Assembly (NCBI GenBank): GCA_016929355.1
Contig: JAFGJA010000453.1
Span: 1-14,369 of the forward strand
DNA from: Anaerolineae bacterium
GTDB lineage: Bacteria; Chloroflexota; Anaerolineae; Aggregatilineales; Aggregatilineaceae
DNA: 14,369 nt
Reading direction: 5' to 3'
Shown piece by piece: positions 5,558 through 13,469 of this stretch. A program made the position numbers and the translations under genes. The notes under the pieces are model-generated. The model was given only the letters and a program-made list of their open reading frames with translations. It did no database searches and had not been told where the DNA came from. Each line of letters starts with the position of its first letter. Within the stretch, counting starts at the first letter, position 1.

Positions 5558-6409
5558 ATGACCACAACCACCCTCGCCGCCCCAGATCGCGGGACGACGC
5601 GCGCGCAGGTCCGCAAATACAGCGCTATCGCGCGCATCAACGTGCAAAATAGTCTCGCTTATGCGTGGGATGCGCTCGGTCAGGGCGTGTTCGTGACGTT
5701 GTTCATTTTTGTCTTCGCGCAGTTGTGGAAGACCACGTTTAAGGCGCAAAACGTCCCCGATGGCGGCACGATTGCCGGATTGACGCTGGTGCAAACGCTG
5801 TGGTATTTCGTGTGGGCGGAACTGATCCAGATTTCAAAAGCCAATGTCGCCTACACCATCCAGGAGGAAGTGCGCGACGGCAGCCTCGCCTATACGTTGG
5901 GGCGGCCCTATAACTATTTGCTGTACCATTTTTTTAGCGGGCAGGGCGGCGTGATCATCCGTATGGTGTTCATTCTCGCGTTTGGCTCGGCGGTGGCGCT
6001 GCTGGCGGTTGGCCCGCTCAACACCTTCCGCCCGGAAACCGTGCCCGCGCTGCTGCTGATTACGGCGCTGGCGTTCGTGTTGGATTTCTGCATGATGGCA
6101 ATGATCGGCCTCACCGCGTTTTTCTTCGAGGATACCGCCGCGTTTCGCCTCATCTACTCGAAGATCAATTTCGTGATCGGCGGCTTGCTGCTGCCGGTGG
6201 ATTTTCTGCCGGATGCGGTGCAGTCGGTGGCGCGCGTGCTGCCATTCAACCTCATTCTCTATGCGCCCGCCAAGCAGTTTGTCGCGTGGGACAGTACGCA
6301 ATTTTTGGAGCAGATCGGGTTGCAGATCGTCTGGATCACGATTCTGGCGGGGTTGCTGGCGCTGTTTTTTCGCTATGGTACGCGCCGCGTGAGTATCAAC
6401 GGGGGATAG
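5558..6409 (+). CDS. ABC-2 exporter permease, PF06182-like (first subunit)
   Basis: A polytopic membrane protein of 283 residues. About six hydrophobic segments follow a 35-residue polar N-terminus, including GVFVTLFIFVFAQLW, LVQTLWYFVWAELIQI, MVFILAFGSAVALLAVG, LLLITALAFVLDFCMMAMIG and IVWITILAGLLALFFRYG. The segment EEVRDGSLAYTLGRPYNYLLYH is the conserved 'I..G.l...L.rP..yl.y' cytoplasmic loop that contacts the ATPase in ABC-2 systems. I place it in PF06182 from this pattern and from its partner genes. AAGGA at 5545-5549 lies 8 nt before the ATG. Only 3 nt separate it from the next permease, so the two are co-translated and probably form a heterodimeric channel driven by the ATPase at 3405-4451. 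Substrate unknown. Confidence 0.87.
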   Translation: MTTTTLAAPDRGTTRAQVRKYSAIARINVQNSLAYAWDALGQGVFVTLFIFVFAQLWKTTFKAQNVPDGGTIAGLTLVQTLWYFVWAELIQISKANVAYTIQEEVRDGSLAYTLGRPYNYLLYHFFSGQGGVIIRMVFILAFGSAVALLAVGPLNTFRPETVPALLLITALAFVLDFCMMAMIGLTAFFFEDTAAFRLIYSKINFVIGGLLLPVDFLPDAVQSVARVLPFNLILYAPAKQFVAWDSTQFLEQIGLQIVWITILAGLLALFFRYGTRRVSINGG

Positions 6410-6412
6410 GGC

Positions 6413-7210
6413 ATGATCACACGTCTACGCCGTGAAATCGGCTTTGTGGTGCATCTCGTCAAGCTGAACTTGGCGGGGCTGATGGAGTATCGCGCCACGT
6501 TTTTGACGCAGGCCATCGGCATGTTTATCAACAACGGCATTTACTTCGTGTTCTGGCTGATGTTCTTTGACCGTTTCGAGGAAGTGCGCGGCTACCAGAT
6601 CGAGCAAATTTACCTGTTGTTCGCATTGGTGGCGGGCGGGTGGGGCCTCGCGTTTACGTTCGCCGGGAACGCCAACCGGATCGCGGGCCTGATCGCGCAG
6701 GGACGGCTGGATTATTACCTCACGCTGCCGCGCCCGGTGCTGCCGCACATCCTGTTCAGCTACATGAATCCCTTCACGATGGGCGATCTCTCGTTCGCCG
6801 TGATCGCGTATATCTTCGCGGGGCGCTTCGATGTGCTCTCGATCCTGTTATGGCTGGTGTGCGCGATCTGCGCGGCGATTATCTGCGTTTCCTTCATGGC
6901 GGTGATCGGCTGTGCGGCGTTTTTCATGGGCAATGCGGTGCAGTGGACATTTTATCTGGAAAATGCGCTGATCACGTTTTCGCTTTACCCGATGGGGCTG
7001 TTTCAGGGCGTCGCGCGCTTGCTGCTGTTCACGCTGATTCCGTCCGCGTTTATCGGCGCGGTCCCGGTGGAGATCGTGGAAACGCACAGTTTCGCGCTGT
7101 TGGGCGCATTGGCGGGCGCGGCGCTGGCCGGGATCGGGATCATGACGGTGGTGTTCCGCATAGGCTTGCGGCGCTACGAGAGCGGCAGCGCGATTAATGT
7201 GAATATTTGA
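6413..7210 (+). CDS. ABC-2 exporter permease, PF06182-like (second subunit)
   Basis: This 265-residue partner of the preceding permease starts 3 nt after its stop. The GGGGGAT at the end of that gene serves as ribosome binding site. It has the PF06182 pattern: LMEYRATFLTQAIGMFINNGIYFVFWLMFF at the N-terminus, the coupling-loop sequence IAQGRLDYYLTLPRPVLPH, then hydrophobic helices to residue 255 and a short basic tail. About six membrane helices are visible. Two related but non-identical permeases with one ATPase is the usual PF06182 arrangement. The A of the TGA stop is also the first base of the repeat at 7210-7260, which separates this gene from the convergent Ntn-hydrolase gene. Confidence 0.9.
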   Translation: MITRLRREIGFVVHLVKLNLAGLMEYRATFLTQAIGMFINNGIYFVFWLMFFDRFEEVRGYQIEQIYLLFALVAGGWGLAFTFAGNANRIAGLIAQGRLDYYLTLPRPVLPHILFSYMNPFTMGDLSFAVIAYIFAGRFDVLSILLWLVCAICAAIICVSFMAVIGCAAFFMGNAVQWTFYLENALITFSLYPMGLFQGVARLLLFTLIPSAFIGAVPVEIVETHSFALLGALAGAALAGIGIMTVVFRIGLRRYESGSAINVNI

Positions 7211-7260
7211 CCTCACCCCCCGGCGGAGAGGGGGAGTCTAGCGATTCGTGAATCGCCCCC
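7210..7260. repeat. Palindromic repeat family A, copy 3, at the convergent junction
   Basis: ACCTCACCCCCCGGC (7210-7224) matches the left end of copy 1, then about 15 bp of its inner palindrome are missing, and GGAGAGGGGGAGTC (7225-7238) resumes. GCGATTCGTGAATCGC (7241-7256) is a perfect palindrome corresponding to the GAGTCGTGAAT core of copy 1. The right terminal repeat is absent. It fills the whole gap between two converging genes and overlaps the permease stop codon; its hairpin could act as a bidirectional transcription end, although no T-tract is present. Confidence 0.8.
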
Positions 7261-7261
7261 A

Positions 7262-8488
7262 TTATTCCTCTGTCACACGCGCATCATCAACGCGCGGTAA
7301 CGTGTACGCAATATTGTCCACTGTCATCACCGCCTCAACTACGTCGCCCTTGTCATCCAGCACAAAACGTATGTCCAATGGGCGATCCTGGTCATAGAGC
7401 ATGTGGAAAAACTCGGTTGCCGAACGCGGATAGAGGATCAAATAGCGTGACAAACGGCCCGGCGTGTTCACGTACAGATGCTTATTATAGGCAACGACGT
7501 AAATGTACCTGGTGGCAATCCCCAGTTCGGGCGGCGCTTCGTATGTGCCGACATACGCCGCGAACGTGGCCGGATCGATGTCGGGATCATAGCCCGCCTT
7601 TTCCAAACGGCGTTGGAAGGTGTTACTTGTACGCTCACTCCATTTTTTTGCCGCTTCGTTTTGCGGGAACAATGTGGACAAATCGTAAAGGTGCGCGCCC
7701 TGGGCGAGTTCTTGCGCCAGATCAAACGTGACGACTGTCTCAAAATCGTGGTAGTAGTACAGGTAGACGATCTGGTTTTTCAGGTCGTAGATGTTGGAAT
7801 ACAGCGTGGGATTGCGGCCTTCGGCGTGGGTTGCATCCAAAATATCGCGGAACAGCTCCACTGAATATGTGTTAGCTTCCGCGAGCATGGTCGTCGCTGT
7901 CTTGTAACGCGAGCATGTATACTTTTCGGGATCGCTTTGCGACTGGAGGAAATTGGTTGCGACCTGGAATGAGTCGGCTGTAGGCACAAGCTCAGTTGGT
8001 TCAACGATGATCGAAGCCCCGGTTGCATCTCCGAAAAGTAGTTGCGCGCTAGCCAGATAGTAGCGGCTGTATTGGTGGTAGAGGTCAACCACACAGTCAA
8101 CGGTGGCGCATGTCGCCAAGGCGTAATCTTCCAATGAGCCGGGGTACAGCGGCAGATCGGTATCGATCTCGCTGCGTGTGTCAAGCGCAAGGCCATCGAA
8201 GAATAGGCCCTGATCATTCATGCCGCCTTGCATGAAAAAATTATCAAATCCAAAAGCGATACGCCCGTATTCATTCTCGGTAGCCGGTACAAACCATACT
8301 TGCGGGAGAGGGTTATTCCAATCTTCGTTGTTTCCGCCTAACACCACATCGTCATGCGCGGCGTAGAAGACGGTACAGCTCTGGTTTGGCCGGATGAAAT
8401 CATCGCTATCATCTTGCGCGGCACAAACTGGAATCAGGATCAGGATACTGATCAGGCTTGCCAGTAGGACAGAAAATTTTGTGTGCAT
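7262..8488 (-). CDS. Secreted Ntn-hydrolase (C45/linear amide hydrolase type) with C-terminal DUF3471-like domain
   Basis: Residues 1-23 form a signal peptide (KFSVLLASLISILILIPVCA, likely cut after VCA). The mature part begins near a candidate nucleophile C38 in SCTVFYAAHDDVVLGGNNEDW; Cys followed by 'G.N.DW' is the signature of the acyltransferase/penicillin V acylase-like Ntn hydrolases. Supporting motifs are GGMNDQGLFFDG (88-99), GASIIVEP (157-164), ATNFL (177-181) and CSRY (192-195), which correspond to family positions for Asn and Arg in the active site. If C38 is the N-terminal nucleophile, about 14 residues must be removed after signal cleavage. Residues 305-400 (FAAYVGTYEAPPELG to IAYTLPRV) resemble the beta-rich DUF3471-type domain that follows many beta-lactamase-like proteins. 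The enzyme would cut a linear amide outside the cytoplasm; substrate unknown. GAGGAG at 8497-8502 lies 8 nt upstream of ATG. Confidence 0.78.
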   Translation of the reverse strand: MHTKFSVLLASLISILILIPVCAAQDDSDDFIRPNQSCTVFYAAHDDVVLGGNNEDWNNPLPQVWFVPATENEYGRIAFGFDNFFMQGGMNDQGLFFDGLALDTRSEIDTDLPLYPGSLEDYALATCATVDCVVDLYHQYSRYYLASAQLLFGDATGASIIVEPTELVPTADSFQVATNFLQSQSDPEKYTCSRYKTATTMLAEANTYSVELFRDILDATHAEGRNPTLYSNIYDLKNQIVYLYYYHDFETVVTFDLAQELAQGAHLYDLSTLFPQNEAAKKWSERTSNTFQRRLEKAGYDPDIDPATFAAYVGTYEAPPELGIATRYIYVVAYNKHLYVNTPGRLSRYLILYPRSATEFFHMLYDQDRPLDIRFVLDDKGDVVEAVMTVDNIAYTLPRVDDARVTEE

Positions 8489-8531
8489 GAATCTCGCTCC
8501 TCAACGATACGCCGCATGAATTCGACAGGGG

Positions 8532-8560
8532 TATATCGTTATACGCCTGATTCGTGTCAA
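8532..8560 (-). promoter_or_regulatory. Candidate promoter for the Ntn-hydrolase gene
   Basis: On the minus strand a perfect TTGACA (8560-8555) is followed after 17 nt by GATATA (8537-8532), a weak -10 (3/6). The imperfect palindrome GTATATCGTTATAC (plus strand 8531-8544, 12 of 14 positions symmetric) covers the -10 and may be an operator. Transcription would start near 8525, about 37 nt before the start codon. This is the only feature in the 127-bp gap. Confidence 0.45.
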
Positions 8561-8615
8561 TTTAGCAAACTGTTGGAGCAAATTCCCTGAAGCGGCTCCT
8601 TTCCCTATCCATCTA

Positions 8616-9692
8616 TTAATCCACGTCACTCACACCCCAAAACGCGACACTGCCCTCGCTACTGCACAGGAGCGTGATCCGTCCTGCGTCCATCCGGCAC
8701 AGCGCCAACGAGGAGGGATTCTCGCGTTCAGTTAATAAGGTTCCGCCTCGATCAAAAATCCGCACCATGTTCCCTTCCGAGGTGACGATAAATTCGCCAT
8801 CAGTGTAGGCGTCGAGAATGCTGCTATCCGCTTCGCCGGGTATCGAGATCGTGCTTTGCAGCGCGCCATCAGCCATTGCATAGAGGCGGACGTGGCGCGC
8901 TGTGCCATCAAGTATGGTGAACAGGCTCCCATCCGGCGCAAAGGGATAATAGCCCATGCTGCGCGTATCGTGTGTATATATTGCCTCGCCAAACGTGATC
9001 GTTGACCCCTCGCGCGCGAACGGCAGCACGGTATCGCCCTGATAGGTGTTGTACGCGATTACGTTGTTCTGTGCTTCCAACCAGACAATCGGCGCAGCCA
9101 ACGCCAATTCGCCCAGGAGATCGCCGTTGGTCGCATCCAGCACAACCAACCCCGCCGCGACGGTTTCGTCATCAAACGTGCTGGCAACGATTACCTCTCC
9201 ATCCAGCGCATAGGCCGCGCCGCCACTGCTCAGATGGGGCACGGTGAAGCGCTGCATTTCGTCGCCGTTGGTCGCGTCAAAGATGGCAATTTCCCCCGCA
9301 GCGTCATCTAGCGGCGAAATTCCGATCATGATCTGTGTCCCATCCGGGCTGTAGGCGGTATTCGTCGCGTAACTGGTGGGAGAGGCGGCGCTTAGTTTTT
9401 CGGTGGGGATCACCAGCAGTTGTTCCCCGGTGAAGGTATCAAAGACCGTGATGATCGGTATGAAATCGGTGTAACTCATCAGGGTAAAAAGCGCCGCGCG
9501 ACCATCGGGACTCAACACCGGATCGAAATACAACATGTCCTCTGCATCGAGGATTTGGCGCAGCGCGATTTGTTCTACTGTTTCCGTTGTGATCGCGGGG
9601 GGTAATGCGGCAGACTCGTCATCACTTTTGGAGTCCCCACAGGCGGTTAACAGCACACTCAGGACAAGGACCAACACACACAGGCTACGCAT
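8616..9692 (-). CDS. Lipoprotein with WD40/YVTN-like beta-propeller
   Basis: A lipoprotein signal is clear: a hydrophobic stretch ending in the lipobox LTAC, with the lipidated Cys at residue 18 when the ATG at 9692 is used. That start is preferred to the GTG at 9698 because GAGGAG (9702-9707) is 9 nt from it and only 3 nt from the GTG. The mature protein carries repeated propeller-blade strands of WD40/TolB style: LSPDGRAALFTL, YSPDGTQIMIGI, IAIFDATNGDEM, LVVLDATNGDLLGEL, FAPDGSLFTIL, VRIFDRGGTLL and VAFWGV, enough for six or seven blades. Such exported propellers usually bind proteins or ligands; no enzyme motif is seen. It lies upstream of the Ntn-hydrolase gene on the same strand, but that gene has its own promoter candidate. 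Confidence 0.85.
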   Translation of the reverse strand: MRSLCVLVLVLSVLLTACGDSKSDDESAALPPAITTETVEQIALRQILDAEDMLYFDPVLSPDGRAALFTLMSYTDFIPIITVFDTFTGEQLLVIPTEKLSAASPTSYATNTAYSPDGTQIMIGISPLDDAAGEIAIFDATNGDEMQRFTVPHLSSGGAAYALDGEVIVASTFDDETVAAGLVVLDATNGDLLGELALAAPIVWLEAQNNVIAYNTYQGDTVLPFAREGSTITFGEAIYTHDTRSMGYYPFAPDGSLFTILDGTARHVRLYAMADGALQSTISIPGEADSSILDAYTDGEFIVTSEGNMVRIFDRGGTLLTERENPSSLALCRMDAGRITLLCSSEGSVAFWGVSDVD

Positions 9693-9791
9693 TAGCACAC
9701 ACTCCTCATGGATAGGGATAGCTATGTCCTCGGCAGTTCTGGTGCTGCATCCGTGTAATCCACCGCTAGCATGAGGCTGTGATGATGATCA

Positions 9792-9816
9792 GGGGCGGGA
9801 GGTTGGCCCCCACCCC
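9792..9816. terminator. GC-rich hairpin after the aminotransferase gene
   Basis: Just beyond the minus-strand stop codon at 9825, GGGGCGGGAGG and CCCCCACCCC (plus-strand 9792-9816) form a stable stem closed by a TTGG loop, with one or two wobble pairs. On the minus strand it begins 8 nt after the stop but lacks the T-run of a textbook intrinsic terminator; the only T-run nearby is on the plus strand (9826-9832). It may slow transcription or be another dispersed palindrome. Nothing else is evident in the gap 9693-9824. Confidence 0.4.
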
Positions 9817-9824
9817 GAAGCATA

Positions 9825-11090
9825 TTATTTTTTCGCCAGACTCGCCACCCGTTCAAGCAGCGTGTCGATTTCTTCGATGGTGTTGTAATGCACTGGGCCG
9901 ACGCGCACCATACCATGCGCGCCGCGTCCGAGCCGGTTCATGATCTCCACCGCGTAATAGTTGCCATCCCACACGTAAATGTGCTGCTCCGCGAGATATT
10001 CTGCAACCTGCAATGGCGTAAAACCGTCCATCTCAAAGATGACCGTTGGCACGCGCTCATGTCCCCTCGCCGGATTGGTGATGCCCCGCACGGTCACGCC
10101 CTTAATCGCCTGCAAACCCGCGATCAGATGGTCGGCCAGCGTGCGTTCATAGGTTCCAATGGCGTCCATACTCATTAGCAGCGAGCGGCGCAACCCGTGC
10201 GCATGGGGGAATTTTGCCGCGTCACCAAACTGATCGCCGACCCACGCGAGATAATCAATCGCGGCGGCGACTCCGTTGATCGTTTCAAAGCTGGCTGTGC
10301 CGGTTTCCCAACGGTGCGGGGGATGATCGTCGGCGGGGCGGACTTTGTAGGCGGGTAAACTCGCCAGTAGATCGTACTTGCCCCACAAAATACCGATATG
10401 CGGTCCGAAGAATTTATAGGCCGAACACAGCAGAAAATCACAACCGATCTCTTGCACGTCAATCGTGATGTGCGGCGTACTCTGCACCGCATCGACCACG
10501 TACAACGCGCCGGCGGCATGGGCCATAGCCGCGATCTGCTGGACCGGGTTGATCGTCCCGGCGGCGTTCGAAGCGTGAACCGTTGCCACCACTTTAGTCC
10601 GATCCGTCAGCGCCGCTTCGAGCGTATCCATATCGAGCGTGCAATCCTCAATGTGAATATCGACCCAGCGCACGGTCAGATCGTAATCGTCCGCAATGCG
10701 TGTCCAGGGGGTGACGTTCGCGTCGTGATCCATGCGCGTCAGCACGATTTCATCGCCCGGTGAGAGCATCTTGCCGATAGCCCGACTCAGCGCAAAAGAG
10801 AGCGTCGTCATGTTGGGGCCAAAGACGATTTCTTCGGGACGGGGCGCATTCACCAGGGCGGCGGCTTTTTCGCGCGCCGCATGGACCATCGCATCGGAGC
10901 GTTTACTGGTGGCAAACGCGCCGCCGTGATTCGCGTTCATGGTCATGTAGTAGGTGGTTACGGCATCCATCACCGGCTTGGGAACCTGGGTCCCGGCGGG
11001 GTTATCGAAGAAAATCGGGATACTGCCCGCATCGGTATGGTGATGCAGCGAAGGAAACTGCGTGCGTATGCGTTGAACATCAAAGGTCAT
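9825..11090 (-). CDS. Class V aminotransferase, 'cysteine desulfurase-like' (VC1184 type)
   Basis: A PLP enzyme of fold type I. Numbered from the upstream GTG at 11102, landmarks are FDNPAGTQVP (32-41), H126 in MDHDANVTPW, D204 and Q207 in VVDAVQ, and the Schiff-base lysine K230 in CSAYKFFGPH. Later come HRWETGTASFE and a C-terminal VRVGPVHYNTIEEID. This matches the VC1184 subfamily of SufS-like proteins. The ATG at 11090 (421 residues, MTFDVQRIR) is preferred as start. In true SufS or IscS a catalytic Cys lies in the mobile loop before the C-terminal strand; here the region reads YVWDGNYYAVEIMNRLG and contains no Cys, the only cysteines being C154, C221 and C226. It therefore probably acts on another substrate by elimination or transfer. 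It follows the DUF7309-like gene closely and may share its transcript. Confidence 0.88.
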   Translation of the reverse strand: MTFDVQRIRTQFPSLHHHTDAGSIPIFFDNPAGTQVPKPVMDAVTTYYMTMNANHGGAFATSKRSDAMVHAAREKAAALVNAPRPEEIVFGPNMTTLSFALSRAIGKMLSPGDEIVLTRMDHDANVTPWTRIADDYDLTVRWVDIHIEDCTLDMDTLEAALTDRTKVVATVHASNAAGTINPVQQIAAMAHAAGALYVVDAVQSTPHITIDVQEIGCDFLLCSAYKFFGPHIGILWGKYDLLASLPAYKVRPADDHPPHRWETGTASFETINGVAAAIDYLAWVGDQFGDAAKFPHAHGLRRSLLMSMDAIGTYERTLADHLIAGLQAIKGVTVRGITNPARGHERVPTVIFEMDGFTPLQVAEYLAEQHIYVWDGNYYAVEIMNRLGRGAHGMVRVGPVHYNTIEEIDTLLERVASLAKK

Positions 11091-11122
11091 GGTTTTTCTC
11101 ACTTAGTGTAGAAAAAGATAGG

Positions 11123-12172
11123 TTACATCGGCGGCATTCCACCACCCAAATAATTCATCAATGATGATTTCGCTTCACCCAAATACCGCAAATTACGACG
11201 CACGATCACCCGGCATCCGAGTTCCTGGGCGAGTCGTTCCAGGAGTTCGGCCAGCCGGGATGATGTGACATAGATCATGCGCGGGCGTGCGCCAAATGAG
11301 GCGAAATAGGCGAGGGTGGTTAGTGGAACCTGTTCCCAAACCGAGGTCAGATCGGGGCCGGGTTGCAGCAGTTCGCCACCCATGATCGCGCCACTCCGCC
11401 CATGCACCGCCATCAGCATATAGGGAAAATAGGGCCGCTTATCTTTGTGTTCTCGGATGGGGGAGGGGATAAGAAACAGGTCCATCTCGATTTTATCCCG
11501 GTGTTGGGGTAATGTTTTCACCTCGTCCAGTAGGTCCGTATCCATCGGCATGTAAAGTCTGCCTTTTGGCTCCGGTGGCATCGGTTGGATCGTGTCCTCC
11601 CAGACCAGTGAGTTACTCTCTTGGCGCGGCACACGGACCAGATAGCGTTCTGTCGCCGGGTTGGGCAGCAAGCCGGGATTTGCCTTGAAACGTGGCGCAA
11701 CATCCAGCAATTGTTGGATCGCCACCGTCAAAAAGCGCGCTTCGTCCGCTTCGATATACCAGGGGACATGACCAGGGCGGTAGCTTTGGAACTGCGGCCA
11801 TGCTTTTTTGCCGCGAAACTTGAGGCCCAGGTCTTTGATCACCTGGCGATCCGTATTGTCCAGATTGTTGCGATCTTCCCAAGAGGCTTGCAACTGCGGT
11901 GTTTCGATCACCAGAAAGGGGTTAAATTCCAGTTCCCGTTGCATCTGCCAGAACTTATACAGTCCGCGCGCGCCTTGATACAGCGCCATCGCGTAATGCT
12001 CACCAAAGTTGCCCATGACGCTGACATAGCCGATTTCATCCGTTTCAGGATTTTGCACCCCGAACAGATTCGCTTCATACATCCAATCCCAGGGCGCGAG
12101 GTCTTTCACCTGCATCCAACTCTCATGTAGTGCGCGCCATTCATCATGTGACGGTTGATTTTCGCGGGACAT
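11123..12172 (-). CDS. DUF7309/DUF6930-like protein of unknown function
   Basis: A soluble protein of 349 residues without signal or membrane segments. The N-terminal motif EWRALHESWMQVKDLAPWDW (11-30), then NLFGVQNPETDEIGYVSVMG and GEHYAMALYQGARGLYKFW, is the pattern I associate with DUF7309. The C-terminal part (from about 215), with PLTTLAYFASFGARPRMIYV, RLAQELGCRVIV and RYLGEAKSSLMNYL, fits DUF6930. Both are conserved in Bacillota and Chloroflexota without a known activity. The two domains sit in one polypeptide, with a polar linker carrying PRQESNSLVWEDTIQP. The Shine-Dalgarno sequence before ATG is weak. Its stop is 32 nt before the preferred start of the aminotransferase gene, suggesting co-transcription. 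Domain names are from memory. Confidence 0.7.
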   Translation of the reverse strand: MSRENQPSHDEWRALHESWMQVKDLAPWDWMYEANLFGVQNPETDEIGYVSVMGNFGEHYAMALYQGARGLYKFWQMQRELEFNPFLVIETPQLQASWEDRNNLDNTDRQVIKDLGLKFRGKKAWPQFQSYRPGHVPWYIEADEARFLTVAIQQLLDVAPRFKANPGLLPNPATERYLVRVPRQESNSLVWEDTIQPMPPEPKGRLYMPMDTDLLDEVKTLPQHRDKIEMDLFLIPSPIREHKDKRPYFPYMLMAVHGRSGAIMGGELLQPGPDLTSVWEQVPLTTLAYFASFGARPRMIYVTSSRLAELLERLAQELGCRVIVRRNLRYLGEAKSSLMNYLGGGMPPM

Positions 12173-12219
12173 TGATTTAAGTCTCTCTGTCTAGAGGGAT
12201 ACTGGTTCCCTGTGTATTT

Positions 12220-12250
12220 ACTAAAAACTAAGAACTGATAACTTCTTACT
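12220..12250. repeat. Heptanucleotide-phased ACT repeat
   Basis: ACT recurs at 12220, 12227, 12234, 12241 and 12248, an exact 7-nt spacing, with units ACTAAAA, ACTAAGA, ACTGATA, ACTTCTT, ACT. The last unit overlaps the stop codon of the HAD-DinB gene (TTA at 12246-12248 on the plus strand). It resembles the short tandem heptanucleotide repeats described from cyanobacterial genomes, but identity with any named family is not claimed. With the small palindrome CTCT-ctgtct-AGAG near 12183-12196 it accounts for the 73-bp gap. Confidence 0.6.
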
Positions 12251-13469
12251 CACACTTGCCAACCGTCTGGCACAACTGCATCATGTGCAGCCGGTCATGC
12301 TGCGCGAGGAAATTCGCCACTTCGAGCAGCGTGGTTGGGCCAAAAATGTAATGCCGCGCCGGACGCACCCAGGCATCAGACTCTAATGCAGTCAGGAAGT
12401 CGATTGTTTGCTGGCGCTCGCGGGCAAATTCTAACGCGACGTGCCACGCTTTTTCCGGGCAGATGCGCGAGGCGGGGCGGGGCGGCTCTTTGGGCTGCGA
12501 TAGGAACGGATTATCGGCCTGGGCGATTAATTGTAAGCGTGGACGCTGTACGTCGCGCTCCGCTTCGCCGAGATGACACAAAACCTCAATCGGGGACCAT
12601 TCCGCCTCATCAGGGCGCATCTGCCAGACGTGCGGCGGTGTTTCGCGGACCATACTCAACAGCGCGGCCAGATTCCCGCTCAGGCGCGGGGCGATCTGGG
12701 TGGGTTCGTGCGGGCGCGGCGTGAGCGTTTCCAGCCAGTTTTCTTCCTGCACGCGGCACGCAAAATCCGCCAGCGAGCCGATCCCGTCCGGTTGGATGGG
12801 CAAATCTTCATGATCGTGGTTCGATCCGTCCGGTACGATCCAGAACGTATTCAAGCCCGCACGCCACGCCGGTTCGATGTCGTTTTCCCAATCGTCCCCG
12901 ACCATGATCGCCTCATCCGCCTGCACGCCGAGCCGCGCCAGAATTTCCTCATAATAGGCCGGGTGCGGCTTGGAATAATGCATATTTTCAAGCGTCGTGA
13001 CCAGATCAAACGGGATGTCTTGCACAGACACGCCCGCCCAGTCCAGCCGTTGTTCGATGGCCGTGCGCGGGAAAAATGGATTCGTTGCGACCACCACCTT
13101 GTATTCCTGCGCCAACAGCCATTCGACCAAGCGCCGCGCGCCGGGGCGTTTTTGCGTCACCGCCTGTAACTGCGGATAGATCGCGCGGTAAAAGTGATCC
13201 GCCGCCGGATCGAAATCGGCGCGGCTGATCTGGCTGGCGGCCAGCCAGGGATCGAACGCAGCGTAAAATGTCTCTTCATTGGTGCGGGTCGGATCGCTGC
13301 TTTTAACGACAGCGTGCGTGCCGGTCATCAGTCCTTTTGCACCGGCTGCCAAGCCTACTGTTTCGCGCAGGTGATTTTCCAACAGCGCCAGATAGTTCTG
13401 GACAAAGCGTTGGGCCGGATTGCCCAGCAGCGTATCATCGAGATCGAGCAGAATCGCTTTGATCATCAT
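12246..13469 (-). CDS. HAD-superfamily hydrolase fused to a DinB-like domain
   Basis: The N-terminal 240 residues are a HAD phosphohydrolase: motif I LLDLDDTLL with nucleophile D9 and acid/base D11, motif II VVATNP (T129), motif III lysine K167 in HYSKPHP, and motif IV VGDDWENDI (191-198). A helical cap lies between motifs I and II. After a Pro-rich linker (TPRPHEPTQIAP) residues 264-400 form a DinB/YfiT-like four-helix domain, with the metal-site pattern EWSPIEVLCHLGEAE (H299) and HDRLH (H391, H395). DinB-like proteins often act as metal-dependent thiol transferases. The fusion could couple dephosphorylation of a small metabolite with a second step, but this is inference. The ATG at 13469 overlaps the stop of the Cys-rich gene (ATGA), implying translational coupling; ATG at 13466 is an alternative start. 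Confidence 0.85.
   Translation of the reverse strand: MMIKAILLDLDDTLLGNPAQRFVQNYLALLENHLRETVGLAAGAKGLMTGTHAVVKSSDPTRTNEETFYAAFDPWLAASQISRADFDPAADHFYRAIYPQLQAVTQKRPGARRLVEWLLAQEYKVVVATNPFFPRTAIEQRLDWAGVSVQDIPFDLVTTLENMHYSKPHPAYYEEILARLGVQADEAIMVGDDWENDIEPAWRAGLNTFWIVPDGSNHDHEDLPIQPDGIGSLADFACRVQEENWLETLTPRPHEPTQIAPRLSGNLAALLSMVRETPPHVWQMRPDEAEWSPIEVLCHLGEAERDVQRPRLQLIAQADNPFLSQPKEPPRPASRICPEKAWHVALEFARERQQTIDFLTALESDAWVRPARHYIFGPTTLLEVANFLAQHDRLHMMQLCQTVGKCE

Noticed and set aside
5330..5794. Minus-strand frame of 154 codons spanning the phosphatase 3' end and permease 5' end
   Set aside because: Its middle is the translation of dispersed repeats and its ends are antisense to two well-supported genes; a typical spurious hypothetical protein.
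9778..9835. Plus-strand intrinsic terminator formed by the 9792-9816 hairpin and the following T-run
   Set aside because: The T-run is about 10 nt from the stem and no plus-strand gene lies upstream to be terminated.
9825..11090. Naming the gene sufS or iscS
   Set aside because: No cysteine in the expected mobile loop and no Suf/Isc partner genes in the window.
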